A stretch of 64,000 bases of DNA from Paenibacillus sp. FSL H3-0469 (GTDB taxonomy: Bacteria; Bacillota; Bacilli; Paenibacillales; Paenibacillaceae): contig NZ_CP150302.1 of assembly GCF_038051945.1 (NCBI RefSeq), positions 6,758,001 to 6,822,000 of the forward strand. The letters are read 5' to 3'. Shown piece after piece: positions 36,853 to 45,299 of this stretch. The first letter of the stretch is position 1. Each line of letters begins with the position of its first letter. The translations under genes and the position numbers were made by a program. Under the pieces are notes generated by a model. The model did not search any database, had not been told where the DNA came from, and saw nothing but the letters and a program-made list of their open reading frames with translations.

Positions 36853-36880
36853 TTGAAATCGCTTTTATTTATGCTACAAT
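36853..36880 (+). promoter_or_regulatory. licT promoter with cre-like site
   Basis: TTGAAA (36853-36858), 16-nt spacer, TACAAT (36875-36880) with TG extended -10. TGAAATCGCTTTTA (36854-36867) matches the CcpA operator consensus at all but one position and overlaps the -35, so catabolite repression is likely. Confidence 0.7.
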
Positions 36881-36890
36881 AGCAGTAATA

Positions 36891-36978
36891 CAGGATTGTG
36901 ACCGGTAACGCGGGCAATGCCTAAGCTGATGCGAGTATCATTTTACGAATGATATTGGGATCAACTTAGGCTTTTTTT
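36891..36978 (+). promoter_or_regulatory. RAT antiterminator and overlapping terminator before licT
   Basis: AGGATTGTGACCGGTAACGC followed by GGGCAATGCC resembles the ribonucleic antiterminator bound by LicT/SacT proteins. It overlaps by two bases the terminator stem GCCTAAG...CTTAGGC (36919-36971), which is followed by seven T. LicT binding to the RAT hairpin would prevent terminator formation. Confidence 0.88.
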
Positions 36979-37009
36979 GTACAAACTACACATCAGGAGG
37001 TGAATAGAG

Positions 37010-37855
37010 ATGATTATCGAGAAGGTGCTGAACAATAATGTGCTCCTGACCAAGAACCAGAAGGGCAAGGAGGTTATTGTGATGGGCAGAGGAATTTCCT
37101 TCAATAAGGTGGCGGGGGATTATGTTGATCCTGCTAAGGTGGATAAGATTTTTCTGCTGAACGAGAATGAATTCACCGCCCGGCTAACTGAACTGCTGAA
37201 TGATATTCCCGTAGCTCACCTGGAGCTGGCCAGCAGCATCGTCACCTACGCGAGTGGAGTGCTGCACACGGAGCTGAACGATAATCTCTATCTTACGCTG
37301 ACGGATCATATCCATTTCGCGCTGGAGCGTTTTGAGAAGGGGATTCAGCTGAAGAATGCGATGCTGTTTGAGATCAAGCGCTTTTACCGGAAGGAATTCG
37401 GGATCGGGCTGGATGCCCTGAAGATGATTGAACAGACCACCGGCCTCTCGCTGGGTGAGGATGAAGCCGGATTCATTGCCCTTCACCTGGTCAATGCCAG
37501 GATGGATGGCACGGAGGTAAGATCGACGATCAAGATGACAGAGATCGTTCAGAATATTCTGAACATCGTTACCTATCATTATAAGGTGGTGCTGGACGAG
37601 ACCTCACTTAACTACTCGCGGTTCCTGACCCATCTGCAGTATTTTTCCATGCGGGTGCTGAAGAAGGAGACCAATAATAGCGGGGAAGAGTTCCTGTACA
37701 ACCAGGTGAGAGTTACCTATGTCAAGGCTTTCGAATGCGTAGGCAAGATCAATGAATATCTGGAGAAATCGCATGGTCAGAGCCTCAGCAAGGACGAATA
37801 TGTCTATTTGACGATTCACATTCAGCGTGTAACTGAACGCAATAACCTGGAGTAA
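37010..37855 (+). CDS. licT: BglG/LicT-family transcriptional antiterminator
   Basis: 281 residues: RNA-binding CAT domain (about 1-57; IIEKVLNNNVLLTKNQKGKE, GRGISF), then two PRD domains with conserved His in HIHFALERF and HLVNAR (PRD1) and in HLQYFSMR and HIQRVTERN (PRD2). PTS-dependent phosphorylation of these His sets its activity. GGAGG precedes the ATG. It should act on the RAT in its own leader and on the RAT before the downstream PTS gene. The symbol is by family; the exact sugar is inferred as beta-glucosides. Confidence 0.92.
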   Translation: MIIEKVLNNNVLLTKNQKGKEVIVMGRGISFNKVAGDYVDPAKVDKIFLLNENEFTARLTELLNDIPVAHLELASSIVTYASGVLHTELNDNLYLTLTDHIHFALERFEKGIQLKNAMLFEIKRFYRKEFGIGLDALKMIEQTTGLSLGEDEAGFIALHLVNARMDGTEVRSTIKMTEIVQNILNIVTYHYKVVLDETSLNYSRFLTHLQYFSMRVLKKETNNSGEEFLYNQVRVTYVKAFECVGKINEYLEKSHGQSLSKDEYVYLTIHIQRVTERNNLE

Positions 37856-37920
37856 CACGTAACATGTAACACATAACATACGTAAGACTACAATATTTCA
37901 TATATTTTCATATCATCTGT

Positions 37921-38009
37921 CAGGGTGTAACTGGTTATGCAGGCAAAACCTGAGCTGATGGCAAAAAAGCGTGTACTAACGTCTTTTTTTGCCTTGAGTT
38001 CAGGTTTTT
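37921..38009 (+). promoter_or_regulatory. RAT antiterminator and terminator before the PTS gene
   Basis: AGGGTGTAACTGGTTATGC and AGGCAAAACC (37922-37950) closely match the LicT target. The terminator uses AACCTGA (37947) with TCAGGTT (38000-38006), an inner GGCAAAAAA/TTTTTTTGCC stem, and TTTTT. The two structures are mutually exclusive. This shows that licT and the PTS gene are switched separately by the same protein. Confidence 0.9.
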
Positions 38010-38101
38010 CTTGTTTGCAGAGGGGAACAAATAGAATACGCTGGCACCATTCGCCTCTGCAGCGATGCTTATATTACAGATCTCAAAAGGAGCAAACCCA
38101 A

Positions 38102-39964
38102 ATGAGCAATAAAGACTTATCCAAACAAATTATCACACTCGTTGGCGGAGAAGGAAATGTGAATTCTGTCTTCCATTGTGCCACACGCTTAAGATTCAAG
38201 CTGAAGGATAACAGCAAAGCCAATAAAGCAGCGCTGGAAAAAACGCCGGGAGTCATTACAGTCGTCGAGAACAGCGGACAATTCCAGGTGGTTATCGGCA
38301 ACAATGTCAGCCAGGTATTCGAGCAGATTATGAAGGAAACCTCGCTTCAGGATGCGGAGAAAAGCGGCGGCGACGAGAGCTCGGAGAGTACCGGCGTTCT
38401 AGGCAAAGCGGTAGACATTATCTCAAGCATTTTCTCGCCGATCCTTGGAGCACTGGCCGGAGCAGGGATTCTCAAGGGCTTGCTGGCTCTGATTCTGTCC
38501 CTGGAGTGGATCAGCGCTGCCAGCGGCACTTACATGATCCTCAATGCGGCTGCCGACAGTGTATTCTATTTCCTGCCTGTCTTCCTTGCGGTTACAGCAG
38601 CGCGTAAATTCAAGGCGAATCAGTTCGTGTCGATTGCCATAGCCGGAGCCCTGATCTATCCCGCAGTCATTGCGGCCGTAGGCTCGCCTGACCCGCTGCA
38701 CTTCCTGGGGATCAAGATCGTACTGATCAACTATTCCTCCAGCGTGATCCCGATTATTCTGGCGGTATGGGTGCAATCCTATGTGGAAAAATGGTTCCGT
38801 TCGTTCATTCATGAGTCGGTGCGCAATATTCTTGTTCCCATGTTCGCACTTCTCATTGTGATTCCGCTGACGTTCCTGGCCTTCGGACCGGTAGGCTCCC
38901 TGATCAGTGACGGATTGGCTTCCGGCTACACTTGGCTGTACAACCTCAGTCCGCTGGTGGCCGGAGCGATTGCCGGGGCGTTCTGGCAGGTATTCGTAAT
39001 CTTCGGGGTACACTGGGGCTTCGTGCCGATCATGCTCAGCAATATTGCTACCTTGGGACAGGATACCATGCTGCCTATTCTCAGTGCGGCCGTCCTGTCA
39101 CAGGCCGGAGCTGTATTCGGCGTATTCCTGAAATCGAAGAACCCGCAGCTTAAGGCGCTCGCTGGTTCCTCCACCCTGTCGGCAGTCTTCGGAATTACAG
39201 AACCGACGATTTACGGTGTTACCCTGAAGCTCAAAAAACCGTTCATCTACGCCTGCATCTCCGGTGCTATTGGCGGTGCGATTATCGCCACAGGCGGCGC
39301 AAGAGCATTGTCCTTCTCGCTGCCGGGTCTGCTGGCCCTGCCGACATATTTCGGCACCGGATTTGTCTGGGTAGTCATTGGTATCCTGGTAGCTTTTGTA
39401 CTGGCCGCTGTACTGGTATTAGTGCTTGGCTACAAGGAGCCTGAGACAGATGCTGCGGCATCCGTTAACTCAGGAGGAACTTCGGTTACGACTACACCGA
39501 CGCTGATTGATAAAGAACTGGTTGTAAGCCCGCTGGCGGGAATGCTGCATCCGCTGGGCACTCTGCCTGACGAAGCTTTTGCTTCCGGCGCCATGGGTAA
39601 AGGCATTGTAATTGAGCCTTCTTCGGGCATCTTAACCAGCCCTGTGAACGGCACAGTAACTACTGTATTCCCGACAGGACATGCTATCGGCATCACTTCG
39701 GACGGCGGTGCGGAGCTGCTGATTCATGTCGGTGTCAACACCGTGAAGCTTAAGGGTCAGCATTTTACTAAAAAAGTGAAGGAAGGCGACAAGGTGGTCA
39801 AGGGTCAGCTATTGCTTGAATTTGACCTCGAAGCTATCCGTGCGGCCGGATTTGTAACGGCGACACCGGTGATTGTCACCAACTCGGCACAATACCTTGA
39901 TGTGCTTAAGAGCACAGGAACAGAAGTACCTAGCGGCGAACTGCTGCTCACACTCATCCGGTAA
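38102..39964 (+). CDS. bglP: Beta-glucoside PTS transporter subunit EIIBCA
   Basis: About 620 residues: EIIB (1-85) with the phosphocysteine in FHCATRLRFKL (Cys near 26), EIIC (about 100-450, some ten membrane spans, with GITEPTIYGV) and EIIA (about 480-620) with the phospho-His in LLIHVGVNTVKLKGQHF. It imports and phosphorylates a beta-glucoside such as salicin or arbutin. ATG 38102 follows AAAGGAG; an earlier ATG at 37937 lies inside the RAT and is rejected. The expected 6-phospho-beta-glucosidase gene does not follow; a terminator does. Confidence 0.94.
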   Translation: MSNKDLSKQIITLVGGEGNVNSVFHCATRLRFKLKDNSKANKAALEKTPGVITVVENSGQFQVVIGNNVSQVFEQIMKETSLQDAEKSGGDESSESTGVLGKAVDIISSIFSPILGALAGAGILKGLLALILSLEWISAASGTYMILNAAADSVFYFLPVFLAVTAARKFKANQFVSIAIAGALIYPAVIAAVGSPDPLHFLGIKIVLINYSSSVIPIILAVWVQSYVEKWFRSFIHESVRNILVPMFALLIVIPLTFLAFGPVGSLISDGLASGYTWLYNLSPLVAGAIAGAFWQVFVIFGVHWGFVPIMLSNIATLGQDTMLPILSAAVLSQAGAVFGVFLKSKNPQLKALAGSSTLSAVFGITEPTIYGVTLKLKKPFIYACISGAIGGAIIATGGARALSFSLPGLLALPTYFGTGFVWVVIGILVAFVLAAVLVLVLGYKEPETDAAASVNSGGTSVTTTPTLIDKELVVSPLAGMLHPLGTLPDEAFASGAMGKGIVIEPSSGILTSPVNGTVTTVFPTGHAIGITSDGGAELLIHVGVNTVKLKGQHFTKKVKEGDKVVKGQLLLEFDLEAIRAAGFVTATPVIVTNSAQYLDVLKSTGTEVPSGELLLTLIR

Positions 39965-40004
39965 AAGTATTGGGGCTATGACTGCTGTCATATTACTCAC
40001 GAAT

Positions 40005-40056
40005 AAGGGCTGTCCCGGCTTGGCCAATTAATGGCTCACTCGGGACAGCCCTTTCG
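40005..40056. terminator. Bidirectional terminator (GGGCTGTCCC type)
   Basis: AAGGGCTGTCCC...GGGACAGCCCTT, a perfect 12-bp stem, with TTTCG on the right. It lies between the PTS gene and the convergent HD-type gene. Confidence 0.88.
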
Positions 40057-40077
40057 TGTGAAAATGCTCAGGTAAGG

Positions 40078-41118
40078 CTACTCCATATAAATCTCAACGA
40101 CGGCAATTGTGCGTTCGCGTGACAGGTCAAGGAACCTGCCTTCGCTCTGTACAAGCGGACGGAAGACATCCAGCGGGTTGTTCATCACGATCACACCCAT
40201 ATCTCCGGTGCTCAGCAGAACGCGCTTGCCGATGAAGTTAGGCATCAGGTGATTGATGAAAGCCTGGACCGGTTTGCCGTTCAGTTTGCCGAAGCTGAGG
40301 GAGTTGATCTCACGCAGAACGGAAATCAGCTCCTGCTTGGACTGATAGACCCGGTGAGTGGTCATAGCGCTGTAAATATCCGCAACGGCTGCGATTTGGG
40401 CGTAGGGATGAATATCTGTCTTGGTCAGCTGCTTGGGATAACCGGAGCCGTCCTCGCGTTCATGATGCTGCAGGGCAACCAGAGCTGTGAAAGGATCGTT
40501 CATGGAATTCTGTATGATTTCGTATCCGTAAACCGTATGTAATTTGATCTCTTCGTATTCTTCAGGTGTTAATTTGCCGGGTTTGTTCAGGATGGCGGGG
40601 GAGATGCGGCATTTGCCGATATCGATCAGGTATCCCGCACGTCCGATCTCATAGCATTCCGTCTTGGAATATCCAAGCCACGAGGCAAGATAATAAGAGA
40701 GCATGCCTACCTGCAGGGAATGGTTGTAAGTATAATTATCCTCCCTGTCCAGCAGCAGCAGCAGTGTCACTACATCCTTATGTTTGTCCAGCGTGGACAA
40801 GGTCGGCTGAAGAATATCATCCACTACGGATTGATTGAAGCTGCCTTTGCTGAGCGCTTCCATATATAGAGACTCAAAACCGTCAATCGTGGTATCGAAG
40901 CTGCTGGCTGCGGCCTGAATGATTGAGGTCCGGCTGGAAGGGGCGGGCTCTTCCTGTACCGCTTCAATATCTACATAATCAACGCCGTGCTGTATCAGCT
41001 TGGCGATTTCCTCCATTTGCAGCCGTGACCCCTTAGGGAGTACATGCAGCCCGCGGGAGCTGAAGGTATCCATCCGCAGATGATCACCCGGTTTAAGATC
41101 CATCACGTGTACTCTCAA
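40078..41118 (-). CDS. HD-GYP-like protein with altered HD motif
   Basis: About 346 residues. Overall it matches the HD-GYP protein at 44024 in layout: a short N-terminal domain (VMDLKPGDHLRMDTFSSRGLH), then an HD-GYP core with NHSLQVG, HHEREDGSGYP and IAAVADIYSAMTTHRVY. The metal-binding HD pair is changed: LIDIGK replaces LHDIGK, so the key His is Ile. Cyclic-di-GMP cleavage may be reduced or lost, leaving a binding or regulatory role (inference). TTG 41118 lies 9 nt after AAGGTG; the GTG at 41130 overlaps that site. It is monocistronic. Confidence 0.87.
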   Translation of the reverse strand: MRVHVMDLKPGDHLRMDTFSSRGLHVLPKGSRLQMEEIAKLIQHGVDYVDIEAVQEEPAPSSRTSIIQAAASSFDTTIDGFESLYMEALSKGSFNQSVVDDILQPTLSTLDKHKDVVTLLLLLDREDNYTYNHSLQVGMLSYYLASWLGYSKTECYEIGRAGYLIDIGKCRISPAILNKPGKLTPEEYEEIKLHTVYGYEIIQNSMNDPFTALVALQHHEREDGSGYPKQLTKTDIHPYAQIAAVADIYSAMTTHRVYQSKQELISVLREINSLSFGKLNGKPVQAFINHLMPNFIGKRVLLSTGDMGVIVMNNPLDVFRPLVQSEGRFLDLSRERTIAVVEIYME

Positions 41119-41226
41119 TGAATAGGCCACCTTACTATAGCAATTTTTTACAGCATAGCAACAAAGTCCGCAATATTCAATGGTGTATGTGAAGCTGTGC
41201 AGATTCGCGGAAGGAGAACGGTGCGG

Positions 41227-41475
41227 TTAGCCGCCGGACACAGGCGGAATGAAGGCCACCTCTGAGCCTTCGGTAATATCCGTATCATCAGGCGCATATT
41301 CCTGATCAACGGCTACCAGAGATACACTGATCTGCGGCGCGGCATCGGGATAGGAGGCGGAGAGGAGTTCCTTCAGCCGGCCTGCTGTTACAGGGGACTC
41401 ATGGGCGTGGAAGACCAGAGTGGAGGAGCCGATAATTTCGGCCAGACCGGCGAACAGCCGGATCGAGATATGCAT
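41227..41475 (-). CDS. moaD: MoaD/ThiS-family sulphur carrier protein
   Basis: 82 residues with a ubiquitin-like fold: MHISIRLFAGLAEIIGSS at the N-terminus and the functional C-terminal Gly-Gly (FIPPVSGG). MoaD carries sulphur to molybdopterin. No moaE, moeB or other molybdenum-cofactor gene is nearby, so it is an isolated copy; another sulphur-carrier role cannot be excluded. GAAAGGGTGAAG precedes ATG 41475, and the longer upstream reading lacks a site. Confidence 0.85.
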   Translation of the reverse strand: MHISIRLFAGLAEIIGSSTLVFHAHESPVTAGRLKELLSASYPDAAPQISVSLVAVDQEYAPDDTDITEGSEVAFIPPVSGG

Positions 41476-41628
41476 GCGTTCTTCACCCTTTCTGGACTTA
41501 AGCTTAGGACAGCTTATAATGATTACAATATACCATATTGAGTCTGAAAATGTTATGCTAACTCTAGAACAGAACAAGCCTGCCGCTTACTTTATAAACG
41601 GCTGTACAAGTGGGAGGGAAGCCAGCTT

Positions 41629-43068
41629 ATGAAGCCTGGGCCGCAAAGATTAACCATTATTCATACCAATGATATACATAGCCACTTTGAAATGATGAGT
41701 CCGCTCGCGGCAGTGATATCCTCGATGAAGGCAGCGGCGGGCGAGGAGCCGGTGCTGCTGCTTGATATCGGTGATCATATGGACCGCGCTGCTGTAGAGA
41801 CGGAAGGCACGATGGGACAGGCCAACATCGATATTATGAATTTGACCGGATACGATGCAGTCACCATCGGTAATAACGAAGGCCTCACCTTCTCCAAGGA
41901 GATGCTATCAGCCATATTCACAGGCTTACAGTGTCCTGTAGTATGCTGCAATTTCCTGGAGTCCGCTACCGGCGAGCCGCCGCACTGGATGCAGCGCCGC
42001 GCGGTTCTGGAGAAAGACGGGATCAAGATTGGACTAACTGGTGCAACGGCGGCGTTCACCTCCTTCTATTCCTTGCTCGGCTGGGATGTGCTGGACCCGG
42101 AAGAGGCGCTGCGTGAGCAGGTTCAGCTGCTTGCCCCGCAGGTGGATATCGTGATCATTCTGTCACATCTGGGGCTGCCTGCAGACCAGAGGCTGGCAGA
42201 GAAGCTGGAAGGCGTGCATGCCATTCTGGGCGGGCACACCCACCATATGCTGGAGCAGCCGCAGATGATTAACGGGACAGCCGTATGCGGCGCCGGCAAA
42301 TTCGGCCGGTACGCCGGACGGGTGGTCTTCGAGCAGGAGCAGCCAGGCGGAGCATTTCACCTGGCCGAAGGAGGCTGCACGGCAGTCGATCCTGCCTTGA
42401 CGGAGGAGCTTATCGCTCCGGCGTCAGCGATCCATCTGCAGCGCGGCCGTGAGGCTCTGGAGGAGACGGTTGCCATCAGCGACCGCATGCTGCCGCTGGA
42501 TCTGCAAGGGGAGTCTCCCTTTGGCAACCTGCTGGCACAGGCGGTCCGCCAGTTCACAGGCAGCCCCATCTCACTTGTTAATACAGGCCAGCTGCTCGGC
42601 CCGCTGCCGGAGGGCAACATCACAGCAGGCATGCTGCATGCCTTATGTCCTTCTCCAATTAACCCATGCACAGTACAGCTGACAGGCAAGGATATCCGCA
42701 TTGCACTGGAACAGAGTCTGATGGCAGAGTTCCGCAATAAGGTCATCTACGGATACGGCTTCCGGGGAGAGATGCTGGGCACCCTGGCTGTGGACGGATT
42801 AAAAATCTTGTACGATCCAAGGGTCATGCCTTATGATAACGGTATTGCGATTTTTGCCGGCGGGGAGCAGCTGGAGGATACCAAGGTATATAGTGTTGGT
42901 ACGCTTGATATGTTTACGTTCCGAACAGGCTATGAGAGTATAGCCAATGGCCGGGAGGCGGTCTATTTGCTGCCTCATTTCCTGCGCGATCTGCTGCGGA
43001 TGGAGCTGCAGCGGCCGGGGAGTCTGGATGAGTGTGAAGCGGTTCGCTGGGAGAGGCAATCCACCTGA
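41629..43068 (+). CDS. YunD-type metallophosphatase / 5'-nucleotidase family protein
   Basis: 479 residues. The N-terminal calcineurin-like fold has the metal motifs HTNDIHSHFE, DIGDHMDRA, GNNEG, ILSHLG and GGHTHH. The C-terminal 5'-nucleotidase domain holds NTGQLLGPLPEGNI. There is no signal peptide, so it is cytoplasmic, as is Bacillus YunD. One of the motifs reads GNNEG where GNHE/GNHD is usual, which removes the conserved catalytic His, as in the YunD subgroup. GGAGGG precedes the ATG. Confidence 0.88.
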   Translation: MKPGPQRLTIIHTNDIHSHFEMMSPLAAVISSMKAAAGEEPVLLLDIGDHMDRAAVETEGTMGQANIDIMNLTGYDAVTIGNNEGLTFSKEMLSAIFTGLQCPVVCCNFLESATGEPPHWMQRRAVLEKDGIKIGLTGATAAFTSFYSLLGWDVLDPEEALREQVQLLAPQVDIVIILSHLGLPADQRLAEKLEGVHAILGGHTHHMLEQPQMINGTAVCGAGKFGRYAGRVVFEQEQPGGAFHLAEGGCTAVDPALTEELIAPASAIHLQRGREALEETVAISDRMLPLDLQGESPFGNLLAQAVRQFTGSPISLVNTGQLLGPLPEGNITAGMLHALCPSPINPCTVQLTGKDIRIALEQSLMAEFRNKVIYGYGFRGEMLGTLAVDGLKILYDPRVMPYDNGIAIFAGGEQLEDTKVYSVGTLDMFTFRTGYESIANGREAVYLLPHFLRDLLRMELQRPGSLDECEAVRWERQST

Positions 43069-43143
43069 TGATCCACACCATGTAGTATCAAATTGATAGT
43101 TAACGCATTACCAGGTTTCATTGACTAGATCAGGAGGAGTAAT

Positions 43144-43965
43144 ATGGATACAATTACAGCCATTATTCTGGCAATTGTGGAAGGAATCACGGAGTTCATT
43201 CCGGTTTCTTCGACGGGACACATGATTCTAACGACTAAGCTTCTGGGATTTAACGAGCAGGATTCGATTATGAAGACTTATGAGATTGTGATTCAGCTGG
43301 GGGCCATACTGGCCATTGCGCTGGTCTACCGCCAGCGGATTGTGAATCTGCTTGGCTTCGGCCGCAGAGACAGAGGGGGCGTAATGCCGGCAGCCCGTCT
43401 GAACCTGATTCATGTGCTGCTTGGCATTGTGCCTGCGCTCGCTGTAGCTTTTTTTGCAAGGGACTTTATTAAAAGCCTCTTCGGGGCATCCACCGTCCTC
43501 TGGGCGCTGGTAGCAGGCGGTATTCTGATGATCATTGCCGAATGGGTCAACAAACGCAAGATCCGCGTGACGGCGCATGATCTGGATGATCTGTCTTACG
43601 GGCAGGCACTCTCAATCGGACTTTTCCAGATTATTTCCGTCCTTTGGCCCGGGTTCTCCCGCTCCGGCTCAACAATTTCCGGGGGGATGCTGAGCGGGGT
43701 GAGCTACAAGGCTTCGGCCGACTTCTCCTTCCTCATCGCGATTCCGATTATGTGCGCGGCCTCGGGATATGAGCTACTGGATTCGTACAAGAATTTCACG
43801 AGTGAGACCATCGGGTATTTTGTCATCGGCTTCATTATTTCCTTCATCGTGGCCTATGTGGTGGTAGTTCTGTTCATGAGAATGATCCAGAAGATCAGAC
43901 CGACGCATTTTGCTATCTACCGCTTTATCCTCGCAGCCGCCTTCTGGCTGTTTATTATGCGTTGA
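43144..43965 (+). CDS. uppP: Undecaprenyl-diphosphatase UppP (BacA family)
   Basis: 273 residues and about eight membrane spans. It recycles undecaprenyl pyrophosphate for cell-wall synthesis and gives bacitracin tolerance. Both signature segments are intact: EGITEFIPVSSTGHMIL near the N-terminus and WPGFSRSGSTISGGMLSGV in the middle, with the catalytic Glu, Ser and Arg. AGGAGG lies just ahead of the ATG. A TATCAA-A-TTGATA palindrome (43086-43098) lies in the short upstream region. Confidence 0.96.
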   Translation: MDTITAIILAIVEGITEFIPVSSTGHMILTTKLLGFNEQDSIMKTYEIVIQLGAILAIALVYRQRIVNLLGFGRRDRGGVMPAARLNLIHVLLGIVPALAVAFFARDFIKSLFGASTVLWALVAGGILMIIAEWVNKRKIRVTAHDLDDLSYGQALSIGLFQIISVLWPGFSRSGSTISGGMLSGVSYKASADFSFLIAIPIMCAASGYELLDSYKNFTSETIGYFVIGFIISFIVAYVVVVLFMRMIQKIRPTHFAIYRFILAAAFWLFIMR

Positions 43966-44023
43966 TTCTCAGCTTGGCATCACAGATAAGCAATTTTACC
44001 GTTAAAGGCAGGAGTGAGCCAAG

Positions 44024-45130
44024 TTGCGTCTAGTATCCGTCAATCGGCTTCAGCCGGGAATGAAGCTGGGTAAAAAAATATATAATGATGAAGGGCTGGT
44101 TCTGCTCGCGGACGGAGTGGAGCTTACCGATTCCCTGATCAAGCGGCTCGCCAGAATCGATATCGGCTATATCTATATTGAGGATTCGCTCACGGAGGAT
44201 ATTGTGATCCCCGGAATGCTGCAGGATGAGACGCGCAATCAGGCGCTCAAGGTGATTCGTAACCAGTTCCAGCAGATGTCCGGTGCCTCGGGGATTACCA
44301 AAGGCTTTTATCATCTGGATAAGAAGTTCTCCAAGGTGATGGATTCCATCCTCGACGATATGTCCCTGCAGGAGGACCCGATGATCATGCTGCTTGACAT
44401 GCACACGGCTGACAATTATCTGTATGTCCATTCCCTGAACGTATGCCTGTATACGCTGGTGCTGGGCATTGCCCATGGCTACAGCAAAGAAGAGCTGCGG
44501 GTCATCGGGCTTGGTGCGCTGCTGCATGATATCGGCAAGACACAGATTCCTGTAAAAATTGTACAAAAGCCCGGTATGCTCAGCGAAGAAGAGTTCCGTC
44601 ATATGCAGGCGCATACCGAGATCGGATACCGTATTCTCAAGGAAGAGCCGAATATTCCTCTGCTGGCAGCTCACTGTGCCTTGCAGCATCATGAACGGAT
44701 TGACGGTTCCGGCTATCCGCGCGGTCTGACGGGTCCGCAGATCCATGAATATGCGAAATGGCTGGGGGTAGCAGATTCCTATGATGCGATGACCTCCAAC
44801 CGGATCTACAAAAAAGCCATGCTGCCCCATCAGGCGGTAGAAGCGCTGTACGTCGGCTCAGGAACCTTGTATGAGCAGAAGCAGCTGGAGTTATTCAGAG
44901 ACCGCGTGGCCATCTATCCGCTGGGGCTTACGGTGAAGCTCAGCTCCGGCGAGAGCGGTGTGGTAGTCAAGATTGATCCCAGCACGCCGCACCGGCCTGT
45001 GGTCCGGGTACTGAACGGACCCGAAGGCGAAACGGTTACCCCCTATGAACGTGATCTCAGCAAAGCCCTCTCTGTAGTCATCGTGGATGTGACGGACGGG
45101 GGAGAACCTGTAGTGAAAAGTACCGGATAG
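44024..45130 (+). CDS. HD-GYP domain cyclic-di-GMP phosphodiesterase
   Basis: 368 residues, TTG start with GGAG ahead. A short N-terminal domain (SVNRLQPGMKLGKKIYNDEG) precedes the HD-GYP core with all main motifs: YVHSLNV, LLHDIGKTQIP, HTEIGYRIL, HHERIDGSGYPRGL and GVADSYDAMTSNR. It should degrade cyclic-di-GMP to GMP. It is a paralogue of the altered protein at 40078-41118, also TTG-started. No GGDEF or receiver domain is attached. Confidence 0.93.
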   Translation: MRLVSVNRLQPGMKLGKKIYNDEGLVLLADGVELTDSLIKRLARIDIGYIYIEDSLTEDIVIPGMLQDETRNQALKVIRNQFQQMSGASGITKGFYHLDKKFSKVMDSILDDMSLQEDPMIMLLDMHTADNYLYVHSLNVCLYTLVLGIAHGYSKEELRVIGLGALLHDIGKTQIPVKIVQKPGMLSEEEFRHMQAHTEIGYRILKEEPNIPLLAAHCALQHHERIDGSGYPRGLTGPQIHEYAKWLGVADSYDAMTSNRIYKKAMLPHQAVEALYVGSGTLYEQKQLELFRDRVAIYPLGLTVKLSSGESGVVVKIDPSTPHRPVVRVLNGPEGETVTPYERDLSKALSVVIVDVTDGGEPVVKSTG

Positions 45131-45165
45131 GTGTTCTGCGCAGCGAGGAGAGAATAGGGTATCTG

Positions 45166-45206
45166 CAGGAATTGCGGAGCTGTATTCTCCGCCTTGCTGT
45201 TTTTTT
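45166..45206 (+). terminator. Probable terminator
   Basis: GCGGAG...CTCCGC core with partial outer pairing (CAG.AA / TT.CTG), then TTTTTTT. Confidence 0.65.
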
Positions 45207-45299
45207 GAGTAGTCGTGGTATGATATAGCTTAAGTTATCGTTCTTTTTCTTTTGTTTTGGGTTAATAATAAGGAATAAGCATTAAAGGAGCATTAAGAA

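Noticed and set aside
37937..38101. 55-residue N-terminal extension of the PTS protein
   Set aside because: The sequence is the RAT and terminator; the real start has a proper ribosome site at 38102.
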